Below are positions 33,290 through 40,215 of a DNA stretch of 64,000 nt, piece by piece. Under the pieces are notes generated by a model, which was not told the origin of the DNA, did no database searches, and saw only the letters and a list, made by a program, of their open reading frames with translations. The translations under genes and the position numbers were made by a program. Origin of the DNA: Thermohalobaculum sp039180675 (GTDB taxonomy: Bacteria; Pseudomonadota; Alphaproteobacteria; Rhodobacterales; Rhodobacteraceae); NCBI GenBank assembly GCA_039180675.1, contig JBCDDC010000003.1:159122-223121 (forward strand), in the 5' to 3' direction. Each line of letters begins with the position of its first letter. The first letter of the stretch is position 1.

Positions 33290-34228
33290 ATGAACCAAGA
33301 TACCAGTCATCACTCTGCCCATGATGCTGATGAGGACGCCCGGAACGAGGAGCTTCTGATCTATGTCGACGGTGCGCTCGTGCCGAAGGCGGAGGCGAAG
33401 GTCTCGGTCTACGACTCGGGTTTCATGCTGGGCGATGGCGTGTGGGAAGGGCTGCGGGTCCACAACGGGCGACTGGCGTTCCTCGAGGCGCATCTCGACC
33501 GGCTTTATGAGGCGGCCTATGCGATTGACCTCGACATCGGGATGGACCGCGCCGCGCTGACCGATGCCCTCTACCGCACGATCGAGGCAAATCAGATGCG
33601 CGACGATGCTCATGTTCGCCTCATGGTCACGCGGGGGCGCAAGAAGAAGCCGTTTCAGGACCCGCGGCTCTCGATCTTCGGCTCCACCATCGTCATCATC
33701 GCGGAGCATTCGAAGGCGTCCGACGAGACCATCCGCCGTGGTTTGCGCCTGCATACCGTGCCCCAGCATCGCGGGCTGCCGCTGACCCAGGATCCAAAGC
33801 TCAATTCGCATTCCAAGCTGAACTGCATTCTCGCGCTGGTCCACGCGCTCAAGGCCGGTGCGGATGAGGCGCTGATGCTCGACCCGGACGGCTGGGTGAA
33901 CACGACCAACGCGTGCAATTTCTTCATTGTGCGGGGCGGGGAGGTTTGGACATCGACCGGCGACTACTGCATGAACGGCATCACGCGGGGCCATGTCATC
34001 GACCTCTGCCGGGCAAACGGAATCCCTTGCCTGGAGAAGAACTTCTCGCTGCTTGAGACCTACGGGGCGGAGGAGGCCTTCATCACCGGCACGTTCGGCG
34101 CGCAAACCCCGGTCTTCCAGATCGATGGCCGCCGGATCGGCAAAGGTGAGCCAGGGCCGGTCTTCACCCGCATCCGGTCGCTTTACAGGGATCTGATCGC
34201 CAAAGACTGCGCCATCACGCGGGCATGA
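33290..34228 (+). CDS. Class IV aminotransferase (D-amino-acid/branched-chain type)
   Basis: The 312-residue PLP enzyme is fold-type IV. It has 'VSVYDSGFMLGDGVWEGLRV' near residue 40, the lysine region 'NSHSKLNCILALVHALKAGADEAL' and the phosphate-binding 'TNACNFFIVRGGEVWT' with 'MNGITRGHVIDL'. D-alanine, branched-chain and aminodeoxychorismate activities share this fold, so specificity is open. Start 33290 follows a GGAAGGA site; the first 20 residues are hydrophilic and His-rich. It overlaps the next gene by 4 bp (ATGA). Confidence 0.87.
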   Translation: MNQDTSHHSAHDADEDARNEELLIYVDGALVPKAEAKVSVYDSGFMLGDGVWEGLRVHNGRLAFLEAHLDRLYEAAYAIDLDIGMDRAALTDALYRTIEANQMRDDAHVRLMVTRGRKKKPFQDPRLSIFGSTIVIIAEHSKASDETIRRGLRLHTVPQHRGLPLTQDPKLNSHSKLNCILALVHALKAGADEALMLDPDGWVNTTNACNFFIVRGGEVWTSTGDYCMNGITRGHVIDLCRANGIPCLEKNFSLLETYGAEEAFITGTFGAQTPVFQIDGRRIGKGEPGPVFTRIRSLYRDLIAKDCAITRA

Positions 34229-35178
34229 CCAGCCTCGATCCTTCCATCCTGACCCTCTGGGAGCTGCCGGAGGGCGCTGCGACCCGGCTGATCAATGTGT
34301 CGGAGAACCACACATATCTCGTGGAAGCGCCCGGCTGGCGCTCGGTTCTGCGGCTGCACCGCAACGGCTATCACACACGCCGCGCGATCGAATGTGAGCT
34401 CGCCTGGTCCGCGGCCCTCGTCGCCGAGGATGTGGTGAAAACCCCTGCTGCGATCCCGGGCAAGGATGGGGAGTTGATCCAGACGGCCAGGATCGGGGAC
34501 GAGCCCCGGCATCTGGTCATGTTCGAATTCGCCGAGGGTGCGCAGCCGAGCGAGGATCAGGACCTCGCGGCCTCCTTCCATCGCCTCGGTGCCCTTGCCG
34601 CGCGAACGCATCGCCACTCCATCGCATGGCGCGCGCCAGAACCCTTCGAGCGCCTGACCTGGGATGTCGATGCTGTCTTCGGGCCGTACGCGACCTGGGG
34701 CGATTGGCGTGATGCGCCGAACGTGACAGCCGACATCGCCGAGGTGCTCGAAGGGGTGGAGGAGGTTGTGATCCGCCGGTTGCGCGCCTATGGGCAGGGG
34801 CCCGAACGCTATTGCCTGATCCATGCGGACATGCGGCTCGCCAACTTGCTGGTCGATGGCGACACGACCTGGCTGATCGATTTCGACGATTGCGGCTTCG
34901 GGTGGTTCCTCTACGATTTCGCCGCGGCGATCAGCTTCATCGAGGATCACCCGCAGGTGCCGAGCCTAAAGGCGGCATGGCTTGCGGGCTATCAGGAGAT
35001 CCGCGCGCTGTCCCTGGATGATCTGGCCGAGATCGACACGTTCATCATGCTGCGCCGCATGGCGCTCCTCGCCTGGATCGGCACCCATACCGAGGCGCCG
35101 GAGCCGCAGGCGCTCGCACCCGATTTCGCCCGTATCTCGGCAGAGCTGGGGCGCGCTTATCTCGCTTCTCACGGCTGA
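34225..35178 (+). CDS. APH/homoserine-kinase-like phosphotransferase
   Basis: The 317-residue kinase-like protein of the aminoglycoside phosphotransferase superfamily carries the catalytic loop 'YCLIHADMRLANLLVD' and the metal-binding 'WLIDFDDCGFGWFLYDFA'. It is translationally coupled to the aminotransferase (ATGA overlap), suggesting a shared substrate such as an amino alcohol, amino acid or sugar amine. Antibiotic resistance is not implied: chromosomal members usually act on metabolites. Confidence 0.85.
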   Translation: MTSLDPSILTLWELPEGAATRLINVSENHTYLVEAPGWRSVLRLHRNGYHTRRAIECELAWSAALVAEDVVKTPAAIPGKDGELIQTARIGDEPRHLVMFEFAEGAQPSEDQDLAASFHRLGALAARTHRHSIAWRAPEPFERLTWDVDAVFGPYATWGDWRDAPNVTADIAEVLEGVEEVVIRRLRAYGQGPERYCLIHADMRLANLLVDGDTTWLIDFDDCGFGWFLYDFAAAISFIEDHPQVPSLKAAWLAGYQEIRALSLDDLAEIDTFIMLRRMALLAWIGTHTEAPEPQALAPDFARISAELGRAYLASHG

Positions 35179-35204
35179 AAGCCGCATCTCCTTGTGGTAC
35201 GGTG

Positions 35205-35226
35205 TTTCACACACCAAGTTGTGAAA
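35205..35226. promoter_or_regulatory. Inverted repeat upstream of TTC38-like gene
   Basis: TTTCACA-N8-TGTGAAA forms a 22-bp palindrome 77 bp before the ATG at 35303, in the short gap after the kinase gene. The symmetry fits a dimeric repressor or activator site; the regulator is unknown. Confidence 0.45.
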
Positions 35227-35302
35227 TCAAGGAGCCGTCGACTTCTTTATTTTCAAGGCAGCGAAACATCAGGTTCAACCGATCGCGATTTAGGAGAGAG
35301 CC

Positions 35303-36709
35303 ATGACCAATGTCCAGCCGCTTTTCCGGGGTGTCGATTGCCGGGGGGTTCCGATCTCCTACACGGACCAAAAAGCAATCGAGGGGCTGGAACGCGCGCA
35401 TCTCTGTTCACTCGCCTTCCGGGGCGATGCGATCGCCGAGATCGACAAGGTGCTGGAGGAGCATCCGGGCTTCATCATGGCCCATCTGTTCCGCGTTGCC
35501 TGGATGACCCAGGCCATGGAGACGCGGATCTATGACGAGATGGTCCGGAGCTTCGAGAACGCCGCCGCCCTAGCAGCCCGGGCGAACAACCGCGAGCTTG
35601 GCCATCTCGCAGCGATCAAGAAATGGATCAACGGCGACTTCTACGGCGCGGTGCAGATCTGGGAGGAGGTGCTCACGCGCTACCCGCTCGATCTGATGGC
35701 GCTGCAGCTTGCCCATCTCTCTCATGTCCTGCTCGGCGATGTGGCAGGGCAGCGCGATACGGTCGGCCGGGTCTTCGCGCTCTGGGACGAGACGGTGCCG
35801 GGCTATGAGTTCGTGCTCGGCTTCTACTCCTTCGGGCTCGAGGAGAACGGTGATTATCACCGCGCGGAGGAGTTCGGACGCGAGGCGTTGGCGATCCGGC
35901 CCGACAACCCCTACGCCGTGCATGCCGTCTCGCATGTCATGGAGATGAAGGGCCGCCAGCATGGCGGGATCCGTTTTATGGAGGATCACCTGCGCCATTG
36001 GGGCAGCTCGAACTTCGCCAACCATCTCTGGTGGCATACCGGGCTCTACCACACCGATATCGGCGATATCGACGGGGTGCTCGATATTTATGACAATCAC
36101 CTGCGGTCCGAAGATATTTCGGGTGAGAAATATGAGGAGCTCGACAGTTCCGCGCTGCTCTGGCGGTTGAAGCTGCTGGATGTGGACCTGAACGGCCGTT
36201 GGCCGGACCTGGCGGAGAAATGGGCGCCCTCGGCCACCGACACGCTTTACGCCTTCAACGACGTCCACGCGATGATGGCTTTCGTCTCGGCGGATCGGAA
36301 GGACGAGCAGGAGGCGCTGCTCTCGGCCAATGAGCGGTATCTCGAGAACGCGAGCGACGCGAATGTTGCCATGAGCCGTGAGATCGGGATGCCGTTCTGC
36401 CTTGCGATCCAGGACTTCCACCATGAGCGCTATGGCGAGTGTGTCGATCGGCTCTTGCCCGTGCGCTACATGACCCACCGGTTGGGCGGAAGTTTCGCAC
36501 AGCGTGACATCATCGGTTGGACCCTGCTTGAGGCCGCGTTGCGAGCCCGCCGCTTCGATTTGGGTCTGGCACTCGCGAACGAGCGTTGTGCGCTCAAGCC
36601 GACGAGCGCGCAGAACTGGAATTACGTGGCGCGGGCCTTTAAGGGCCTTGGTGACCGCTCCCGCGCTGATCGGGCCAGCGCACGGGCACAGGCGCTGATC
36701 GCCGCCTGA
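35303..36709 (+). CDS. TTC38-like tetratricopeptide protein
   Basis: The 468-residue protein is entirely helical, with TPR-like repeats along its length, and is closest in pattern to the TTC38 family: 'NHLWWHTGLYHTDIGDIDGVLDIYD' in the middle and 'SHVMEMKGRQHGGIRFMEDH' before it. It has no signal or membrane segment, so a cytoplasmic scaffold or enzyme-like role is likely. Start 35303 follows TAGGAGAG. The stop codon overlaps the first base of a long GC-rich hairpin. Function unassigned. Confidence 0.85.
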   Translation: MTNVQPLFRGVDCRGVPISYTDQKAIEGLERAHLCSLAFRGDAIAEIDKVLEEHPGFIMAHLFRVAWMTQAMETRIYDEMVRSFENAAALAARANNRELGHLAAIKKWINGDFYGAVQIWEEVLTRYPLDLMALQLAHLSHVLLGDVAGQRDTVGRVFALWDETVPGYEFVLGFYSFGLEENGDYHRAEEFGREALAIRPDNPYAVHAVSHVMEMKGRQHGGIRFMEDHLRHWGSSNFANHLWWHTGLYHTDIGDIDGVLDIYDNHLRSEDISGEKYEELDSSALLWRLKLLDVDLNGRWPDLAEKWAPSATDTLYAFNDVHAMMAFVSADRKDEQEALLSANERYLENASDANVAMSREIGMPFCLAIQDFHHERYGECVDRLLPVRYMTHRLGGSFAQRDIIGWTLLEAALRARRFDLGLALANERCALKPTSAQNWNYVARAFKGLGDRSRADRASARAQALIAA

Positions 36710-36790
36710 GCCCGGCCTGCGCGCGCCGGTCCGCCGCCCGCCCCCACCCACCCCCCGGCGCGCGGCGGCCCCGCGCGCGCAGGCCGGGCT
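36709..36790. repeat. Long GC-rich palindrome (divergent member of repeat family)
   Basis: An 18-bp perfect stem (36709-36726 with 36773-36790) encloses a 46-base loop that carries CCCACCCACCC (36743-36753), the complement of the GGGTGGGTGGG seen in three other palindromes. It starts at the last base of the TTC38 stop and ends 53 bp before the enoyl-CoA hydratase-like start. It lacks the second inner motif, so it is a diverged or inverted copy. Confidence 0.6.
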
Positions 36791-36843
36791 TGACGGCGCC
36801 TTTGCCTCCGGTGACGGTGTGCGCGACCGGAACGGAGGCCCCG

Positions 36844-37638
36844 ATGCCCGATGATGCGATCCTCCTGCGCGAGGATGCCGACAAGATCGCGACCCTGACC
36901 CTGAACCGGCCGGAGGCGCTGAACGCGCTCTCCACCGAGCTTTTGGCGGCGCTTGAGGCGGAGTTCGAGCGGCTCTCAACCGACCGCTCGATCCGGGCTG
37001 TGATCCTCCGCGGTGCCGGGCGCGCCTTCTGCGCCGGTCATGATCTGAAGCAGATGACGGCGTCCCGCCAGGCGCCCGATGGCGGGCGCGCGGCCTTCTC
37101 TGCGCTATTCGCCCAATGCGCGCAGATGATGACGACCATCCGGCATCTGCCCCAACCCGTCGTCGCCGAGGTGCATGGGATCGCGACGGCTGCGGGCTGC
37201 CAGCTCGTTGCCACCTGCGACATGGCGGTGGCGGCCGAGAGCACGCGGTTCGGCGTGAACGGTGTGAATATTGGGCTCTTCTGTTCGACGCCCATGGTGG
37301 CCCTGAGCCGGAATATCCCGATGAAACAGGCCTTTGAGATGCTCGTGACAGGCGAGCTGACCCCTGCTTCACGCGCGTCAGAGCTAGGTCTGCTCAACCG
37401 CGTGGTCCCCGACGCTGATCTCGCGGAGGAAACCCGCGCGCTTGCCGCGCAGGTGGCGGGCAAGCTCGCGTCGGCGGTAAAGATCGGCAAGCGGGCGTTT
37501 TACGAGCAGGCCGAGATGCCGCTCGATGCCGCATATGCGCATACCGGCCGGGTGATCACCGAGAATATGCTGCATGCTGACACGGCGGAAGGGGTTGCCG
37601 CGTTCCTTGAAAAGCGACCGCCGGACTGGCCGGACTGA
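36844..37638 (+). CDS. ECHDC3-like crotonase-fold protein lacking both catalytic glutamates
   Basis: The 264-residue crotonase-superfamily protein aligns with enoyl-CoA hydratases: 'LNRPEALNALSTELL' at the N-terminus and 'GAGRAFCAGHDLKQM' around the oxyanion hole. The two catalytic Glu positions are replaced: the first reads 'AAGCQLVATCDMA' (Gln), the second 'FGVNGVNIGLF' (no Glu). This is the pattern of the ECHDC3 group, so classical hydratase activity is unlikely. Start 36844 follows CGGAGG. It converges on gap with a palindrome between the two stops. Confidence 0.87.
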   Translation: MPDDAILLREDADKIATLTLNRPEALNALSTELLAALEAEFERLSTDRSIRAVILRGAGRAFCAGHDLKQMTASRQAPDGGRAAFSALFAQCAQMMTTIRHLPQPVVAEVHGIATAAGCQLVATCDMAVAAESTRFGVNGVNIGLFCSTPMVALSRNIPMKQAFEMLVTGELTPASRASELGLLNRVVPDADLAEETRALAAQVAGKLASAVKIGKRAFYEQAEMPLDAAYAHTGRVITENMLHADTAEGVAAFLEKRPPDWPD

Positions 37639-37643
37639 GCGCT

Positions 37644-37733
37644 GACGTCCGCCCTGGCCGCGCGCGGGTGGGTGGGCGAGCGCGGAGGAGCCGGTCCGGC
37701 GCAACCAGTGACGGGGAGCGCGCGGCCAACGTC
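37644..37733. repeat. Structured palindromic repeat, copy B
   Basis: TGGCCGCGCGC (37655-37665) pairs with its complement at 37718-37728, and an outer GACGT/ACGTC pair extends the stem after a 6-base bulge. The 52-base loop begins with GGGTGGGTGGGC (37666-37677) and ends into GGGGAGCGC (37713-37721). It fills the gap between the convergent stops of the crotonase-like gene and gap. Confidence 0.7.
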
Positions 37734-37739
37734 TTGAAG

Positions 37740-38747
37740 TCAGATCGTTTTGGCCAGCGCCACAGCCGTGTCCGACATCCGGTTCGAGAAGCCCCACTCG
37801 TTGTCGTACCAGGTCAGAATCGAGCACATCGTGCCTTCGATCACCTTGGTCTGGTCGGTGTGGAAGACCGAGCTGTGGGGGTCATGGTTGAAATCCATCG
37901 AGACGAGTTTCTCGTCCGTATAACCCAAGATTCTCTGCAGAGGTCCGTTGCCGTTGGCGGCTTCGCGGATGGCGTCGTTGATTTCCTCGACGCTGGTCTC
38001 GCGGGAGGCGACGAATTTCAGATCGACGACCGAGACATTCGGGGTCGGGACGCGGATTGCGAAGCCGTCGAGTTTGCCGTTCAACTCGGGCAGCACGAGG
38101 CCCACGGCTTTCGCCGCTCCGGTCGAGGTCGGGATCATGCTCATCGCTGCCGCCCGGCCGCGGTAGAGGTCCTTGTGCATCACGTCGAGCGTCGGCTGAT
38201 CGCCGGTGTAGGAGTGGATCGTGGTCATCACGCCGCGCTCGATCCCGACCTTCTGATGCAGCACATGCGCCACGGGCGAGAGACAATTTGTGGTGCATGA
38301 GGCGTTGGAGACCACAACATCATCCGCGCTGAGGCTTTCGTGGTTCACGCCGTAGACAATGGTCTTGTCGGCACCGGAAGCGGGCGCGGAGACCAGGACC
38401 TTCTTCGATCCGTTCTTCAGATGCGCGCTCGCCTTCTCCTTGCTCGCGAAGATGCCGGTGCATTCCATCGCGATATCCACATCGCCCCAGGGCAGCTCTT
38501 CGGGGTTGCGGATCGCGGTGACCTTGATCGGGCCACGGCCGACATCGATGGTGTCGCCATCGACCTTCACCTCGCCCGGGAAGCGGCCGTGGACGCTGTC
38601 GTAGCGCATCAGGTGCGCATTGGTCTCGACCGGGCCCAAGTCATTGATTGCAATGACTTCTATGTCGGTGCGGCCCGACTCGATGATGGCGCGCAGCACG
38701 TTGCGCCCGATGCGTCCGAAACCATTGATCCCGACTTTCACGGCCAT
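37740..38747 (-). CDS. gap: Type I glyceraldehyde-3-phosphate dehydrogenase
   Basis: The 335-residue glycolytic/gluconeogenic enzyme converts glyceraldehyde 3-phosphate to 1,3-bisphosphoglycerate. The NAD site 'VGINGFGRIGRNVLRA' opens the protein, the catalytic cysteine lies in 'VSNASCTTNCLSP' and the catalytic His in 'TIHSYTGDQ'. Start 38747 (MAVKVGI) is fixed by homology and a GGAGACT-type site. The upstream region contains three CRP-like palindromes. tkt lies about 3.5 kb further along on the same strand. Confidence 0.97.
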   Translation of the reverse strand: MAVKVGINGFGRIGRNVLRAIIESGRTDIEVIAINDLGPVETNAHLMRYDSVHGRFPGEVKVDGDTIDVGRGPIKVTAIRNPEELPWGDVDIAMECTGIFASKEKASAHLKNGSKKVLVSAPASGADKTIVYGVNHESLSADDVVVSNASCTTNCLSPVAHVLHQKVGIERGVMTTIHSYTGDQPTLDVMHKDLYRGRAAAMSMIPTSTGAAKAVGLVLPELNGKLDGFAIRVPTPNVSVVDLKFVASRETSVEEINDAIREAANGNGPLQRILGYTDEKLVSMDFNHDPHSSVFHTDQTKVIEGTMCSILTWYDNEWGFSNRMSDTAVALAKTI

Positions 38748-38831
38748 TTGGGAGTCTCCTCGAGGAAGGGTGGATAGGTCTGATTTGCTGCCGCTTTTAG
38801 TGGGGGATTCGCCCGGAATCAATCCGGCCCC

Positions 38832-38849
38832 TGTGACTTGCCGGTCACA
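38832..38849. promoter_or_regulatory. CRP-like palindrome 1 upstream of gap
   Basis: TGTGAC-N6-GTCACA is an 18-bp palindrome whose half-site spacing is 2 bp wider than the CRP consensus. It lies 85 bp before the gap start, in the best position for promoter-proximal control. Confidence 0.5.
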
Positions 38850-38890
38850 TCCGACAACGATCTCTCACCCGCTTCGTCCGGTTTGCGCGG

Positions 38891-38906
38891 TGTGACGATC
38901 CTCACA
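38891..38906. promoter_or_regulatory. CRP-like palindrome 2 upstream of gap
   Basis: TGTGACGATCCTCACA matches TGTGA-N6-TCACA exactly. Its centre is 58 bp from that of palindrome 1. Confidence 0.55.
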
Positions 38907-38945
38907 GTCCAGCAAGCCTCTGCCGGGGTTTGCAAATTAGTGGAT

Positions 38946-38961
38946 TGTGAGGATTATCACA
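38946..38961. promoter_or_regulatory. CRP-like palindrome 3 upstream of gap
   Basis: TGTGAGGATTATCACA again matches TGTGA-N6-TCACA exactly. Its centre is 55 bp from that of palindrome 2, giving a roughly regular ladder of three sites. Confidence 0.55.
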
Positions 38962-39143
38962 CTCTAATCATCTGATAACGTTGAATAAAATTCTTGTGGG
39001 GGGATTGAGGCCAGTGTCTCAGATCTCTAACTTCCCGACAAGGCGCTCGAGGTTCATCCCTGTCCTTCGCGCGCTGCCCGCGCCGCGGAACTGTTGTGCG
39101 AGGACAGTCCTTCGGAGGGCGAGGTCCGGGTGTGACCCCCCAT

Positions 39144-39197
39144 GTCCGGGCCGCGGCGAATGGGTGAGGCGACCCATTCGCCGCACCGGCTCCGGAC
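39144..39197. other. Strong hairpin of unknown role
   Basis: A perfect 13-bp stem (39153-39165 with 39172-39184, loop GAGGCG) is extended by an outer GTCCGG/CCGGAC pair. There is no T-run. It could belong to a structured RNA or mark the end of a transcript; I cannot assign it to a known family. Confidence 0.4.
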
Positions 39198-39424
39198 CCC
39201 AGCCACCCTGCCCGAGCATCAGATTCCGCGCGATTTTCCGCGATTTTTGTCGGAGATCCGAGTGGTTAACAAACGCCGGACAAAGTCCGACTGCAGATCT
39301 GGCCGTTTCGACAAACCGCGATTTTCTCCGAACTCGGCTTTTTTTCCGCCTGTAGCAAATGGCACAGCCGGGTGGCCCGCCGCTCCGTAAATTGCCTCAT
39401 AATGAAACATTGAGGAGACTGACG

Positions 39425-39604
39425 ATGGCCAAGCCTGAAGAGGTCCAGCCTCAGAAGCCGGACGAGATGAAGAACGACTACGTCGCCGTGGGGCGCGTCT
39501 TTGCCGATATGCTGGACGACGAACCCCAGGCCGGTGACGGGAGACGATTCCCCGCACTGCAGAAGCCGAGCGATGTCACCCTGAAGCGCGGCAGCACGGG
39601 ATAG
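39425..39604 (+). CDS. Small hydrophilic protein of 59 residues
   Basis: The product begins 'MAKPEEVQPQKPDEMKNDY' and is charged and proline-rich, without membrane or signal segments. A TGAGGAG ribosome site lies 8 bases before the ATG at 39425, and the AT-rich upstream sequence looks promoter-like. The frame extends upstream to 39359 without homology or RBS, so the shorter start is used. No family recognised. Confidence 0.6.
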   Translation: MAKPEEVQPQKPDEMKNDYVAVGRVFADMLDDEPQAGDGRRFPALQKPSDVTLKRGSTG

Positions 39605-39610
39605 AGAGCG

Positions 39611-39640
39611 CGCCCCGTCGCCCGTGGGCGATCAGGGGCG
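39611..39640. terminator. Bidirectional terminator-like hairpin
   Basis: CGCCCC-g-TCGCCC-GT-GGGCGA-tca-GGGGCG forms a two-part stem between the small ORF and the convergent NUDIX gene. A second hairpin (39644-39651 with 39672-39679) follows. Neither has a T-run, as is common in GC-rich genomes. Confidence 0.5.
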
Positions 39641-39666
39641 GGCAGGGCGGCCTTGACTGGCGATGG

Positions 39667-40215
39667 TCAGAGCCGCCCTTGCAGCCGCAGAAGACCGAGT
39701 GCGGCGACCGTGACACCGTCCATAATCTCACCCCGGGTGATCATCTCGAGCACCTGCCCAACCGGGAAGGCGCGGGTGATCATGTCCTGCTCCTCCGCCT
39801 CTCGATTCGCCTCGCCAGCCGTGAGGCCGGTTGCCAGGAAGACCTCGTAAGCGCCGTCGATGAAACCATAGGCCGGGTGGAGCCGGCCGATCCGCTCCAT
39901 CGAGGCGGCGCGCAGACCGGTTTCCTCGGCAAGCTCGGCATGGGCGACCTCGATCAGCGGGGGTGCCGCGCCATCGCGGACCGCGCCCTGCGGCAGCTCC
40001 CAGAATCGCCGCCCGACCGGATAGCGGAACTGCTCGACGAGGTGGATCTGGCCGTCCTCGAGCGCGACGATCACCGCGAAGTCGACCTTCTCGGCGACGC
40101 CATAGAGCCCCTCGGACCCGTCCCGGCGGCGAATGATGTCCTCGCGGATCCGGGTCCAGGGGTTTTCGTAGACGATCTTGGAGGAGACCGTCTCGATATC
40201 CGGTTTTTCGGTCAG
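39667..40215 (-). CDS. NUDIX hydrolase, probable CTG start overlapping tkt stop
   Basis: The 182-residue protein resembles ADP-ribose pyrophosphatase-type NUDIX enzymes: 'ELPQGAVRDG' then 'EVAHAELAEETGL', a Nudix box in which the usual Arg before the Glu-Leu is Ala. No in-frame ATG, GTG or TTG lies between the tkt stop and the start of homology. The best start is a CTG at 40215-40213, overlapping the tkt stop as CTGA, exactly where an ATGA overlap would be expected. The alternative is a far-upstream start inside tkt, giving residues without NUDIX homology. Confidence 0.8.
   Translation of the reverse strand: MTEKPDIETVSSKIVYENPWTRIREDIIRRRDGSEGLYGVAEKVDFAVIVALEDGQIHLVEQFRYPVGRRFWELPQGAVRDGAAPPLIEVAHAELAEETGLRAASMERIGRLHPAYGFIDGAYEVFLATGLTAGEANREAEEQDMITRAFPVGQVLEMITRGEIMDGVTVAALGLLRLQGRL

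Larger units (their letters stand above)
38748..39424. promoter_or_regulatory. Long intergenic regulatory region upstream of gap
   Basis: This 677-bp gap contains no gene I can support. The gap-proximal part holds three palindromes of CRP type and a LacI-operator-like TGATAACGTTGA (38973-38984). The distal part holds a strong hairpin at 39153-39184 and AT-rich promoter-like sequence before the small ORF at 39425. Reading frames here are short, lack ribosome sites and are inconsistent with neighbouring codon use. Confidence 0.55.

Noticed and set aside
34225..35178. Aminoglycoside resistance gene
   Set aside because: The kinase fold is of the APH superfamily but gene coupling to an aminotransferase and chromosomal context point to metabolism.
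38981..39355. 124-residue plus-strand frame in the gap upstream region
   Set aside because: No ribosome site, no homology, and it runs across the strong hairpin; more likely non-coding.
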